A DNA stretch of 64,000 bases from Burkholderia gladioli (lineage in GTDB: Bacteria > Pseudomonadota > Gammaproteobacteria > Burkholderiales > Burkholderiaceae): the NCBI RefSeq assembly GCF_000959725.1, contig NZ_CP009323.1:2604001-2668000 (forward strand). The letters run 5' to 3'. A program made the translations under genes and the position numbers. This document shows, piece by piece, positions 47,225-54,571 of the stretch. The notes beneath the pieces are model-generated. The model was not told where the DNA came from. It made no database searches and saw nothing but the letters and a program-made list of their open reading frames with translations. The first letter of the stretch is position 1, and each line of letters starts with the position of its first letter.

Positions 47225-48976
47225 ATGAGTCTCTCGGCAAGAAGCGCGTTTCAACGGTTATGGCCTTATGTGCGTCCGGTAGCGGGGATCACCGCACTCG
47301 GCTTCCTCGCCACGGCCCTGGTGGCGGCGACCGAGGCCTATGTGCCCGCTTTCCTGCGGCGCTTGCTCGACGAGGGATTCAGCCCGCACGCACCGCAATC
47401 CGCCTGGTGGAGCATTTCGCTTGCCTTCCTTGGGCTGGCCTGCCTGCGCGGGGTCGCGCAGTTCTCCTCCAGCTACCTGCTCGGCTATGTATCGAACAAC
47501 GTGGTGATCCGGATTCGCGAGGCCATGATCGAGCGAGTGGTGCGCGCCGGCGCGCCGTTCTTCCAGCGGGAGACCGCCAGCACGATCATCAATGCCGTGG
47601 TGTCCGAAGCCAACCAGGTGCTGCTGATCGTGACCAGCGCGCTCGTCACCTCGGTCCAGGGCGCGCTGACCGTGATCGGCTACCTCGCCTACCTGTTCTA
47701 TCTCAACTGGCGCCTGACGCTGGTGATCGCGGTGGTGCTGCCCGGCATTGGCTGGCTGGCCGGCCAGATCAACCGGCGCATGCGCCGCTTGAACCGCGAA
47801 CAGCAGGCGATGACGAACGACTTGTCCTACGTCGTCGAGGAGATCGTGTCCGGCTACAAGGTGGTCAAGATCCATGGCGGCGAGCAGTATGAAATCGATC
47901 GCTTCATGGCCATGAGCCGCCGTCTCAAGGGGTATGCGATCCGCGGCATCGCCTCGGGCGGCCTGGCCCAGTCGCTGACGCAACTGCTGGCGTCGATCGC
48001 GATCGCCGTGGTGATCGCCATCTCGATCTACCAGGCCTTGCACGGGCACGGCAACGGCAACGATTTCATGACCTACATCCTGGCGACCCTGCTGGCGATC
48101 TCGCCGCTCAAGCAGCTCATGTCGGTCAACCAGCCGCTGCAACGCGGGATGACCGCGGCCGAACTGATCTTCCGGCTGATCGACGAACCTCCCGAGGCGA
48201 TCCAGGGCGGCCGCCGGATCGAGAAGGCGCGTGGCGAGATCGAGTATCGCGAGGTGTCGTTCGCCTACGAAGGCGCGGCGCGGCCGACGCTGGAGCGCAT
48301 CTCCTTCACGATCCGGCCTGGCGACATGGTGGCGCTGGTTGGACCTTCCGGCGGCGGCAAGACGACGCTGGCCAACCTGCTGCCGCGCTTCTTCGATCCG
48401 ACCGGCGGCGCCATACTGCTCGACGGCGTGCCGATCACGGAGCTGGACATGCACGATCTGCGTGGCCAGATCGCGATGGTGAGCCAGGACGTGGTGCTGT
48501 TCAACGACAGCATCGCGGCCAATGTCGCCTATGGCAGCACGCCCGATCCCGAGAGGGTCTGGGCGGCGCTGCGTGCCGCCAATCTGGCCGACACGGTGGC
48601 GGCCATGCCAGACGGACTCGACGCGATGATCGGTGGCGACGGCATGCGCCTGTCGGGTGGCCAGCGACAGCGCCTCGCGATTGCGCGGGCCATCTACAAG
48701 GACGCGGCGGTGCTGATTCTCGACGAGGCCACATCGGCGCTCGATTCCGAGTCGGAGCGTCTGGTGCAGGACGCGCTCGAGCGCTTGATGGCAGGGCGCG
48801 CGACGATCGTGATCGCGCATCGGCTCTCGACCATCGAACGTGCCGACCGGATCCTGGTGCTCGAAGCTGGGCGCATCGTCGAGCAGGGCAGTCATGCGGT
48901 GTTGTTGCAGGCCGGGGGCCGTTATGCGCGGCTCCATCGGACCCAGTACCAGCAGGAAGCGTCCGCGTCCGGATGA
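47225..48976 (+). CDS. msbA: MsbA-type lipid A exporter, ABC transporter permease/ATP-binding
   Basis: A 583-aa half-transporter (E. coli MsbA has 582) that flips lipid A-core or phospholipid across the inner membrane. Six transmembrane helices (about residues 20-300). The ATPase has Walker [17 protein letters not shown] near residue 373, signature [14 protein letters not shown] near residue 478 and Walker [17 protein letters not shown], plus the H-loop [16 protein letters not shown] 47225 begins [16 protein letters not shown]. It is the last core gene before the accessory cassette; a 152-base spacer follows. Confidence 0.9.
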   Translation: MSLSARSAFQRLWPYVRPVAGITALGFLATALVAATEAYVPAFLRRLLDEGFSPHAPQSAWWSISLAFLGLACLRGVAQFSSSYLLGYVSNNVVIRIREAMIERVVRAGAPFFQRETASTIINAVVSEANQVLLIVTSALVTSVQGALTVIGYLAYLFYLNWRLTLVIAVVLPGIGWLAGQINRRMRRLNREQQAMTNDLSYVVEEIVSGYKVVKIHGGEQYEIDRFMAMSRRLKGYAIRGIASGGLAQSLTQLLASIAIAVVIAISIYQALHGHGNGNDFMTYILATLLAISPLKQLMSVNQPLQRGMTAAELIFRLIDEPPEAIQGGRRIEKARGEIEYREVSFAYEGAARPTLERISFTIRPGDMVALVGPSGGGKTTLANLLPRFFDPTGGAILLDGVPITELDMHDLRGQIAMVSQDVVLFNDSIAANVAYGSTPDPERVWAALRAANLADTVAAMPDGLDAMIGGDGMRLSGGQRQRLAIARAIYKDAAVLILDEATSALDSESERLVQDALERLMAGRATIVIAHRLSTIERADRILVLEAGRIVEQGSHAVLLQAGGRYARLHRTQYQQEASASG

Positions 48977-49085
48977 CGCGCCTGATTCGCGCGGCCCGAT
49001 CGCGCTGGTCTTTTTCGAGAGGGGCAAGCGGCCACGTCTCCACAACGGGCACCCGTAACCTTATGTCGCTCGACGCTCCATTCTT

Positions 49086-49119
49086 CCTCGGTTATTAATC
49101 GGATCCTCAGCAACCGAGG
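49086..49119 (+). promoter_or_regulatory. hairpin covering the PAAR gene ribosome binding site
   Basis: Perfect 8-bp inverted repeat CCTCGGTT (49086-49093) / AACCGAGG (49112-49119), 18-base loop. The downstream arm runs into GAGGGG (49116-49121), the only Shine-Dalgarno-like run 7 bases before the PAAR start codon. Folding of the mRNA would block it. As DNA it could equally be an operator. Confidence 0.55.
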
Positions 49120-49128
49120 GGCCAGCAA

Positions 49129-49560
49129 ATGAAGCGAAACTATCTCCGGGTGGGCGATTGTTCGACCAGCGGCGGGAGGGTTGTCGACGGCATTGCGTCC
49201 ATGACTTGCGACGGTATCGAACTGACCTATGTAGGCGCCGGGGTCAGCTGCCCGGCGTGCCGCCAGACCGGCATCATCGTTGCCGCAGGGCCACGCTGGG
49301 CGGATGACTTGATGGGCCGCCAGGCAGCGCTGGAAGGTGATGAGGTCGCATGCGGATGTGATCCGCGCCCGACGATGGTCGCGTCGCAATGCTCGATGTT
49401 TCAATCGTTCGAGTCGAACGAACTGCGCCGCATGGGTTTCACTTCACCGGGCCTTCAACGGGCGCTCGATCCCGAGGTTGCCCAGCCTTCCAGCGGCATC
49501 TGCCTCTCCTGCATGCTTGTCGCCGCCAGGTGTGCCGCGTCGATGATCGTGCGGCAGTGA
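49129..49560 (+). CDS. PAAR domain protein, T6SS spike tip
   Basis: A 143-aa protein with an N-terminal PAAR domain (about residues 1-75): YLRVGDCSTSGGRVVDG, then MTCDGIELTYVGAGVSCPAC, the beta-turn repeats of the sharpening tip of VgrG. The Cys-x-x-Cys and later Cys-Gly-Cys may hold the tip metal. The C-terminal 65 residues (SFESNELRRMGFTSPG...) have no recognised fold. It heads the five-gene cassette and would deliver the toxin encoded 850 bases downstream by binding its adaptor or the toxin itself. The TGA is followed 6 bases later by the DUF4123 gene. Confidence 0.85.
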   Translation: MKRNYLRVGDCSTSGGRVVDGIASMTCDGIELTYVGAGVSCPACRQTGIIVAAGPRWADDLMGRQAALEGDEVACGCDPRPTMVASQCSMFQSFESNELRRMGFTSPGLQRALDPEVAQPSSGICLSCMLVAARCAASMIVRQ

Positions 49561-49566
49561 TCGACC

Positions 49567-50064
49567 GTGAGCATTCGGATCGTTTTCGAGGCATGGCGAG
49601 CGCGCGCGCGTTTGCCGGTACGTCTTTTCGGGCTCGCCGACGGCCTGCTGTATTCCGAAGTGTCAGGCGCATTCCCGAATCGCACCGGGGAATCGACCAT
49701 GGCCTTGCTCGATGCAACGCCTGATGCATCACTTGCGGATGCCGGCCCGTGGATGTTCGACTGCGAACGGATCGACAGCGATACGCAAGCCGCGTTGGCA
49801 AGGCTCGCGCGGAGCGAATATGGCGTCAGCTGGATCGTCAGCGCATATCAGGTGCGACAGCTTGCATCGGAGCTTCGTCAGCGCCTGGACGCGACCTTGC
49901 CTGACGGCAGACACGCCATGCTCCGCTACTACGACGCCCGCGTCATGCGATATCTCGCGCCGGCGCTCGGTTCGAGCGAAGGGACGATGTTCTTCTCCCC
50001 GACGTTCGACTGGTTGATCGAGATCGACGGGAAGTTGTCCAGGGCGCATCCTTATGCGGCTTGA
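49567..50064 (+). CDS. DUF4123 adaptor/chaperone for a T6SS effector (TecT-like)
   Basis: A 165-aa member of the DUF4123 family; these adaptors (Tap, Tec) load T6SS effectors onto PAAR or VgrG. Typical features are VRLFGLADGLLYSEVSG at residues 17-33, SYQVRQLASELRQRLDATLP near residue 98 and ALLRYYDARVMRYLAPAL-type sequence (MLRYYDARVMRYLAPALGS) near residue 120, followed by MFFSPTFDWLIE. GTG 49567 starts 6 bases after the PAAR stop. Its 3' end overlaps the next gene by 11 bases. The position matches TecT of the P. aeruginosa TseT locus. Confidence 0.85.
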   Translation: MSIRIVFEAWRARARLPVRLFGLADGLLYSEVSGAFPNRTGESTMALLDATPDASLADAGPWMFDCERIDSDTQAALARLARSEYGVSWIVSAYQVRQLASELRQRLDATLPDGRHAMLRYYDARVMRYLAPALGSSEGTMFFSPTFDWLIEIDGKLSRAHPYAA

Positions 50065-50527
50065 GCTCACGCCGGCACATCTATCGGCACTGGCCGAAGG
50101 CGAAGCCCGCAACTTCGTTGATGGCGTGCGTCGAGACCTGACCAGGGACGATCCTGCCTTGGAGCGGGACATCGATCTCGATAGCCGTCTTTGGCATGCG
50201 TATCGAGCAGCCTGGACACTCGGCATTCAAGACAGCGAACATCTCGTCCGGTTTCTGGCGATCGAGGCTTATTCGCGTGATGGCTTTTACGACAAACCTG
50301 CGACGCGGGCCTGGCTGTCCAAGCCAGGTCGAAGCGCCGACGAGCGCTTCCACGTCTACGTCCAGGAAATCACCTGGCGATCCAAACATCCGGATAGTCT
50401 GAAAGGAGTCCCGCATGGCGCTTCCATTGATCCCCTTGCTGGCAGCGGCAGCGGTGGAAGCCGGCCCGGTCTTGGCGGCTATTGGCGGCGCCTTGTTGGG
50501 CGTTTCGGCGGCGGCAGGCGTGGCTAG
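50054..50527 (+). CDS. putative effector co-adaptor (co-TecT-like), unusual 3' overlap
   Basis: A 157-aa acidic-N-terminal protein with no domain I can name. Residues 1-115 look like normal protein: RLELTPAHLSALAEGEARNF, DLDSRLWHAYRAAWTLGIQD, HLVRFLAIEAYSRDGFYDKP. The last about 40 residues are Gly/Arg/Ser-rich and are read in a second frame through the 5' end of the toxin gene. The ATG overlaps the DUF4123 gene. Location between DUF4123 adaptor and Tox-REase-5 toxin equals that of the co-chaperone co-TecT (PA3906) in P. aeruginosa, the basis for the name. A +1 stop (TGA 50400-50402) sits just before the toxin's ribosome binding site. Confidence 0.6.
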   Translation: MRLELTPAHLSALAEGEARNFVDGVRRDLTRDDPALERDIDLDSRLWHAYRAAWTLGIQDSEHLVRFLAIEAYSRDGFYDKPATRAWLSKPGRSADERFHVYVQEITWRSKHPDSLKGVPHGASIDPLAGSGSGGSRPGLGGYWRRLVGRFGGGRRG

Positions 50528-51020
50528 TATCGGGGGGAGTACGGCGCGAACGAAGGACGATGCACAAGCCGCATCAAGGACGATCGTCGATTCTCAGGAA
50601 TCCTGCAAACCGTGTCCACCCGCGACGAGCGGCACGAAGGTCCGAAATAATCACGGTGTGAATTGGCCGGCCTATGAATATCAGGCACGAGTGACCGGCT
50701 TCGCCTTCGACACGGAAGCCTGCCGCTGGAGCGACGAGTGGAAGTGGCTGGGGAACGACTACGATGGTTTCAGGCCGGGGGAGTGCCTGCTGCAGGAGGC
50801 GAAGGGGAACTATGATCAATTCCTGGACGGGGCGATTCCCCGGGCGCAGGACTTCTTCCAGGGATGGGCGCCGATGATCGAGTCGGCTATCAACCGGTCA
50901 AAGGTGGTGAACGACAATCCGCCGACTCGACTTCGATACTATTTCCAAGGGCGGTTGATGTATAAAAAGATGGCTCGGCACCTACGTTTTTTGAGAATCG
51001 AATCCGAATACTTTCCGTGA
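50415..51020 (+). CDS. Tox-REase-5 nuclease toxin, T6SS effector (TseT-like)
   Basis: A 201-aa effector. The N-terminal about 40 residues form a hydrophobic segment (LPLIPLLAAAAVEAGPVLAA, AIGGALLGVSAAAGVASIGG), as in many PAAR-delivered toxins. A Cys-x-x-Cys linker follows (ESCKPCPP). The C-terminal domain is the restriction-endonuclease-fold toxin Tox-REase-5: YEYQARVTGFAFDTEACRW, GNDYDGFRPGECLLQEAKGN (the D and E-x-K of the PD-(D/E)xK site), ending RLRYYFQGRLMYKKMARHLR. ATG 50415 has AAAGGAG 6 bases upstream. The immunity gene starts 10 bases after the stop. GC is visibly low: 26 G+C in the 60 bases from 50941. Confidence 0.88.
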   Translation: MALPLIPLLAAAAVEAGPVLAAIGGALLGVSAAAGVASIGGSTARTKDDAQAASRTIVDSQESCKPCPPATSGTKVRNNHGVNWPAYEYQARVTGFAFDTEACRWSDEWKWLGNDYDGFRPGECLLQEAKGNYDQFLDGAIPRAQDFFQGWAPMIESAINRSKVVNDNPPTRLRYYFQGRLMYKKMARHLRFLRIESEYFP

Positions 51021-51030
51021 TCATGCCGCC

Positions 51031-51747
51031 ATGAAAATCGATTGCATCATCAAGAGTGGAGGAATCGCTCCGACGGATTTCTCAGGGATGTTCGCCCGGA
51101 TCGGGGCGATCATCGATGTGATGTCGATGGCCGAGCCGTTGCTTGCACGCCCTAACTGGCGCATGAAGGGTTATACGCTCGAAGAGGCCCAGGCACGTGC
51201 CGTCTACGCGCTTGACTCGGGCGTCAACCGGACGAGGCTTGCGGAGCTGGAGGATGAGTATCGTGGAAAAGATGTGTCGAGTATCGGGATATGGTCGGAC
51301 GGCAGGCGCGAGGGCCTTGGTGCGTCGATCGAGATCATGGCGTGCGGCGGCACCTTCCCCGACACCGTTTCGGTCGATGCCCGGGGCGCATTTCTCGATC
51401 GAAAAAACATCGTCGCGAGCATCGTGGCTCGGAGCGCGCAGGAGTTTGCACCGGTGGCGATTACTGCGGCGCCCGACGACTACGAAGCACAACAGGCATT
51501 CGACGATCGCCCCGGCGTGGGCTGGATGCTATACCTCCCTGTCGAGCTGACTGCGCAACAGATTCCGGAGGCACGGGAACTGATCCCGGTCGTCTCGGCC
51601 GATGGCGGGCGACGCCTTGGCACGATCATCGTCAGCATCGAGGACGAGCCGTTCTCGATCGACAACGAAGCGCACCTGGTAGCGGCGCACGATATCGAGG
51701 TGCGGCTCATTTCCATGGATCTGCTGCCACGCTTCATCGACATTTAA
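51031..51747 (+). CDS. Imm52-type immunity protein (TsiT-like)
   Basis: A 238-aa cytoplasmic protein immediately after the toxin, typical of a cognate inhibitor. Family-type features of Imm52 include CIIKSGGIAPTDFSGMFARI near residue 5, PNWRMKGYTLEEAQARAVY near residue 41, the ASIEIMACGG strand, and GVGWMLYLPVELTAQQIPEA near residue 160. No signal peptide or membrane segment, so it protects in the cytoplasm, where a DNase would act. The assignment rests on these segments and on position; a direct hit to Imm52 was not computed. It ends the cassette, 24 bases before a convergent gene. Confidence 0.8.
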   Translation: MKIDCIIKSGGIAPTDFSGMFARIGAIIDVMSMAEPLLARPNWRMKGYTLEEAQARAVYALDSGVNRTRLAELEDEYRGKDVSSIGIWSDGRREGLGASIEIMACGGTFPDTVSVDARGAFLDRKNIVASIVARSAQEFAPVAITAAPDDYEAQQAFDDRPGVGWMLYLPVELTAQQIPEARELIPVVSADGGRRLGTIIVSIEDEPFSIDNEAHLVAAHDIEVRLISMDLLPRFIDI

Positions 51748-51771
51748 CCCGGGCACCTTCTCCGCGCCGCA

Positions 51772-52497
51772 TCACCTCGTCACCACCGCGAACTCCAGCC
51801 CCGACTCGAAATCGAGCGTGGTGCTCGAGATGCGCGGATGCGCATCGAGATAGCGCTTGAACGGCTGCACCGCCTCGCCGGCCGTGTACATATTGTCGGC
51901 CAGCACGATCGAGCCGGGCCGCAGCAGCGGTTCGACGCGCTGGAACAGGCGCAGATAGAGATCGGCCCAGACGTCGATGAACACGATGTCGAACGGGCCG
52001 TCGAGCTGTTCAAGGGTCTCGAACGCATCGCCCTCCCGCAACTCGACATATCGCTCGACCTCGGCCGCCGCGAGATGATCGCGCAGGCGCGCGCACTTCA
52101 TCGCGTCGCGCTCGGTGGCGATCACGGTGCCGCGCCCGAGCGTGCGCAGCGCGTCGGCGAAATACAGCGTCGATACGCCGTAGGAACTGCCGAGCTCGAG
52201 GATCCGCATCGGCCGGTGCGATAGCACCAGATTCCGCAGCAGGCTGCCCAGCTCGGCGGAAATCGCCAGCGACAGGCTGGTGCCACGCGAGCGCTCGCTG
52301 TCGTCCTCGCCCGACAAACCGTGATCGCTGAGGAACTGCCCCTTCAGCCGCGGCGCCAGCGCCTCGTACTGGCTGACGAGATCCAGGAACGTGGCGCTGT
52401 CGCCGAGAAACTGGGCGCGGGCACGGCCGATCAACTCGGCGCGATTCTGTTCGTGCAGGCGTTGCAGCAGCACATGGCTCGATGTCGTCATCTCCAT
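51772..52497 (-). CDS. class I SAM-dependent (O-)methyltransferase
   Basis: A 241-aa methyltransferase of the MT_24/caffeoyl-CoA O-methyltransferase type. SAM-binding motif I is RILELGSSYGVSTLYFADAL near residue 98, the acidic loop VIATERDAMKCARLRDHL follows, and motif IV is FDIVFIDVWADLYLRLF near residue 170, then SIVLADNMYTAGEAV. The N-terminal about 75 residues form a helical cap. Start ATG 52497; ATG 52491 is equally possible. Substrate is not evident. Convergent with the immunity gene, and 39 bases downstream of the ferredoxin. Confidence 0.85.
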   Translation of the reverse strand: MEMTTSSHVLLQRLHEQNRAELIGRARAQFLGDSATFLDLVSQYEALAPRLKGQFLSDHGLSGEDDSERSRGTSLSLAISAELGSLLRNLVLSHRPMRILELGSSYGVSTLYFADALRTLGRGTVIATERDAMKCARLRDHLAAAEVERYVELREGDAFETLEQLDGPFDIVFIDVWADLYLRLFQRVEPLLRPGSIVLADNMYTAGEAVQPFKRYLDAHPRISSTTLDFESGLEFAVVTR

Positions 52498-52536
52498 CCC
52501 TCGTATCGATATAGCACGCCGCCGGGCAGCCGGCGC

Positions 52537-52833
52537 TCAGCGCGCCCGGGCCAGCTTGATCGCGTGTTCCGGGCAGGCCTCCACGCAGCGTCCGCAGGCG
52601 CGGCAGGCATCGGCATTGGGCGTATAGGCCACCTTCATGCCGTGCACGCGCAGCTTGAAGCGATTCAGCATGCCGAGCCCGCGATAATCGGCCTCGTCGA
52701 TGCGCCGGATCTCGAACACGTCCTCGGGGCAGACATCCAGGCAATCGCCCTTGCCCTCGCAGCGGCGCAGGTCGACCACCGGCACGATCACGCCCGGCTC
52801 CTGTTTGCAGACGACCTTCAAGGTATCGCGCAT
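52537..52833 (-). CDS. 4Fe-4S dicluster-type ferredoxin
   Basis: A 98-aa ferredoxin. The C-terminal cluster motif is complete: CRACGRCVEACPEHAIKL. The N-terminal one is VVDLRRCEGKGDCLDVCPEDVFEI, in which the second Cys of the usual C-x2-C-x2-C-x3-CP is missing, giving three Cys before Pro; this C-x-G-x-G-D-C form is common in this subgroup and suggests a different or less stable cluster. The ATG 52833 sits 2 bases after the stop of the small membrane protein, hence cotranscription. Redox partner unknown. Confidence 0.88.
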   Translation of the reverse strand: MRDTLKVVCKQEPGVIVPVVDLRRCEGKGDCLDVCPEDVFEIRRIDEADYRGLGMLNRFKLRVHGMKVAYTPNADACRACGRCVEACPEHAIKLARAR

Positions 52834-52835
52834 GC

Positions 52836-53150
52836 TCACTCTCCCTCGTTCGCGCGCGGGCTGCGGCGCGCATGCCAGGCGGTGCGGAAGCGCTCGCGTT
52901 CCTCGGGGGTCATGGCTTCCCATTTGCGCCAGTGGCGCCGGCGATGCCAGCCGCCATGGCCGCGAAAGCCGCCGAACAGGATGCGGCTCAGCACCAGCAG
53001 GCCAAGCGCATGTGCAAGATCGATGCTGCGCGCGCCGACGAACAGCGCCGGCATCACCCAGTTCCACAACATCATCACGGCCCAGCCGAGCACGACGATA
53101 GCCACCAGCGCGAACACCGCCTTGGCAATCCATCTGATTCGACAATTCAT
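52836..53150 (-). CDS. small membrane protein linked to an ECF sigma factor
   Basis: A 104-aa protein with two hydrophobic helices (about residues 8-36 and 43-60) and a basic His/Arg-rich C-terminal tail GHGGWHRRRHWRKWEAM, then TPEERERFRTAWH. Similar Gly-His-rich proteins with an E-R-E-R motif sit next to sigma factors in several proteobacteria; a role in sensing or anti-sigma control is an inference from position only. It starts at ATG 53150, 10 bases after the sigma factor stop, and its own stop adjoins the ferredoxin start. Confidence 0.7.
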   Translation of the reverse strand: MNCRIRWIAKAVFALVAIVVLGWAVMMLWNWVMPALFVGARSIDLAHALGLLVLSRILFGGFRGHGGWHRRRHWRKWEAMTPEERERFRTAWHARRSPRANEGE

Positions 53151-53160
53151 CCTTCCACTC

Positions 53161-53739
53161 CTAGATATCGAGTTCGTCATAGGTGGCCTGCAGCCGCGCG
53201 CGCAGATGCAGGACCGCGTAGCGCTTGCGCGCCAGCAAGGTGTTGACGGCCACGCCGCTGTCGGCGGCCATGGCCTTGAAGCTGAGTCCTTCGAGTTCGT
53301 GCGCGATGAACACCTCGCGCTGGTTGGCCGGCAATTCGTCGAGCGCTTGCTGCAGGGCCTTGAGCACCACGCCGCGCGCATACAGCGCTTCCGGGCCGGC
53401 GTCGTGGGCGGGCAGGGCGAGGTCGAGCCGATAGTCGTCGCTATCCTCGCCCTGGTCGACGAGCTCGGCCAGCGGCTGTTCCTTCTTCTTGCGGAAGCGG
53501 TCGATGATGCGGTTGCGCGCGGCGCGGAACAGCCAGGCGCTGGCCTGCTCGATCGGCGCGGGCAGCCGGTAGGCCTGCACGAAGTCGTGGAAGACGTCCT
53601 GCAGGATGTCCTCGGCGTCGCTCGGGTCGCGCACCCGGCGCCGGATGAAGTTTCCGAGCTTGGTGCGTTCGCGCGAGATCGTCGCGCTCATGTCGCGGTC
53701 TCGGTCGGTCATCGGGTCCGGGTTCGTTGGCGAGTCCAT
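53161..53739 (-). CDS. ECF-type RNA polymerase sigma factor
   Basis: A 192-aa sigma factor. Region 2 shows RRVRDPSDAEDILQDVFHDF, then QASAWLFRAARNRIIDRFRK; region 4 shows LPANQREVFIAHELEGLSF and GVAVNTLLARKRYAVLHLRA. It is distinct from RpoE at 27208. ATG 53739 gives MDSPTNPDP; ATGs at 53712 and 53691 are alternatives with no clear ribosome binding site at any of them. Cotranscribed with the membrane protein downstream, as in ECF-sigma/anti-sigma operons. Target genes are unknown. Confidence 0.88.
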   Translation of the reverse strand: MDSPTNPDPMTDRDRDMSATISRERTKLGNFIRRRVRDPSDAEDILQDVFHDFVQAYRLPAPIEQASAWLFRAARNRIIDRFRKKKEQPLAELVDQGEDSDDYRLDLALPAHDAGPEALYARGVVLKALQQALDELPANQREVFIAHELEGLSFKAMAADSGVAVNTLLARKRYAVLHLRARLQATYDELDI

Positions 53740-53856
53740 GCGCCTGAAGACGAACGGCGCGGGCGGATATTGTGGCGCGTCGACGAAATACGGTCGCGTC
53801 GATCGAGCGGGGCGGCGTTTGATATGAGGAAATCGCGCCGGGAAAGGCGGAAACGA

Positions 53857-53883
53857 AACAGCCCCGTCCTGGACGGGGCTGTT
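53857..53883 (-). terminator. terminator downstream of the GAF sulfoxide reductase gene
   Basis: Stem AACAGCCCCGTCC (53857-53869) and its complement (53871-53883). On the minus strand the stem is followed by TTTCGTTT. It lies 41 bases after the stop codon at 53925. Confidence 0.65.
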
Positions 53884-53924
53884 CGGGGCAGCAGGGAGCC
53901 ACGGCCGGAGAACCGGCCCTCGAT

Positions 53925-54431
53925 TCAGCGTGTCGCGCGTCGCGCCCAGGCCAACTCGACGAACACGCGGCAGAGCGCTTCCATGCCGCGCCGGTCCTCG
54001 TCGTCGAAGCGCGCGAGTTCGGGGCTGTCGACGTCCCACACGCCGATCAGCGCGCCGTCGTCCGCCACCAGCGGCACCACGATTTCCGATTGCGAGGCCG
54101 AATCGCAGGCGATATGGCCCGGGAATTCGTGCACGTCGCGCACCACCTGGGTCTCGCGCGTCCGGGCGGCCGTGCCGCACACGCCCTTGCCGAGCGGAAT
54201 CCGCACGCAGGCCGGCTTGCCCTGGAACGGGCCAACCACCAGTTCGGCGCCGTCGAAAAGGTAGAACCCGGCCCAGTTCAGGCCTTCGAGCGTGTGATAG
54301 ACGAGCGAGGAGAAATTCGCCGCGTTGGCGACCAGGTCGGTTTCCGATTCGATCAGCGAGCGCGCTTGTGCGACCAGCGTCTCGTAAAGCTCGGATTTTG
54401 TGGCGGCCGGGGAAGTGGAGAGTTCGAACAT
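53925..54431 (-). CDS. free methionine-(R)-sulfoxide reductase (GAF domain)
   Basis: A 168-aa single GAF domain of the fRMsr (MsrC) type that reduces free Met-R-sulfoxide. The three catalytic-region Cys are at FQGKPACVRIPL, LGKGVCGTAARTR and FPGHIACDSASQSEIVVP, the arrangement of the family. The domain also carries LEGLNWAGFYLFDGAELVVG and GALIGVWDVDSPELARF. ATG 54431 (MFELSTS) is preferred over a GTG 12 bases upstream. Monocistronic, between an ECF sigma operon and a LysR gene; expected role is repair of oxidised methionine. Confidence 0.9.
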   Translation of the reverse strand: MFELSTSPAATKSELYETLVAQARSLIESETDLVANAANFSSLVYHTLEGLNWAGFYLFDGAELVVGPFQGKPACVRIPLGKGVCGTAARTRETQVVRDVHEFPGHIACDSASQSEIVVPLVADDGALIGVWDVDSPELARFDDEDRRGMEALCRVFVELAWARRATR

Positions 54432-54571
54432 GATCGCTTGCACTGGAATCGGAGAAGCGGCGCGGGCCGCGAGAAGTCCCGGCAGTCTAAAAGAAATCGG
54501 CGCGCGGTGCTCGATCCGGTCGTCCGAACGGTTTCAATGGCCGGAACGGCCATGGCCGGGCGGCGCGAGCC

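Noticed and set aside
48977..49128. Possible integration site or direct repeats flanking the toxin cassette
   Set aside because: No matching direct repeats were seen at 48977-49128 and 51748-51771, and no integrase or transposase is present.
50054..50527. Annotating the co-adaptor as a pseudogene
   Set aside because: Most of the frame reads like normal protein, and the evidence for an indel is only the nearby +1 stop. It is kept as a gene with the doubt recorded.
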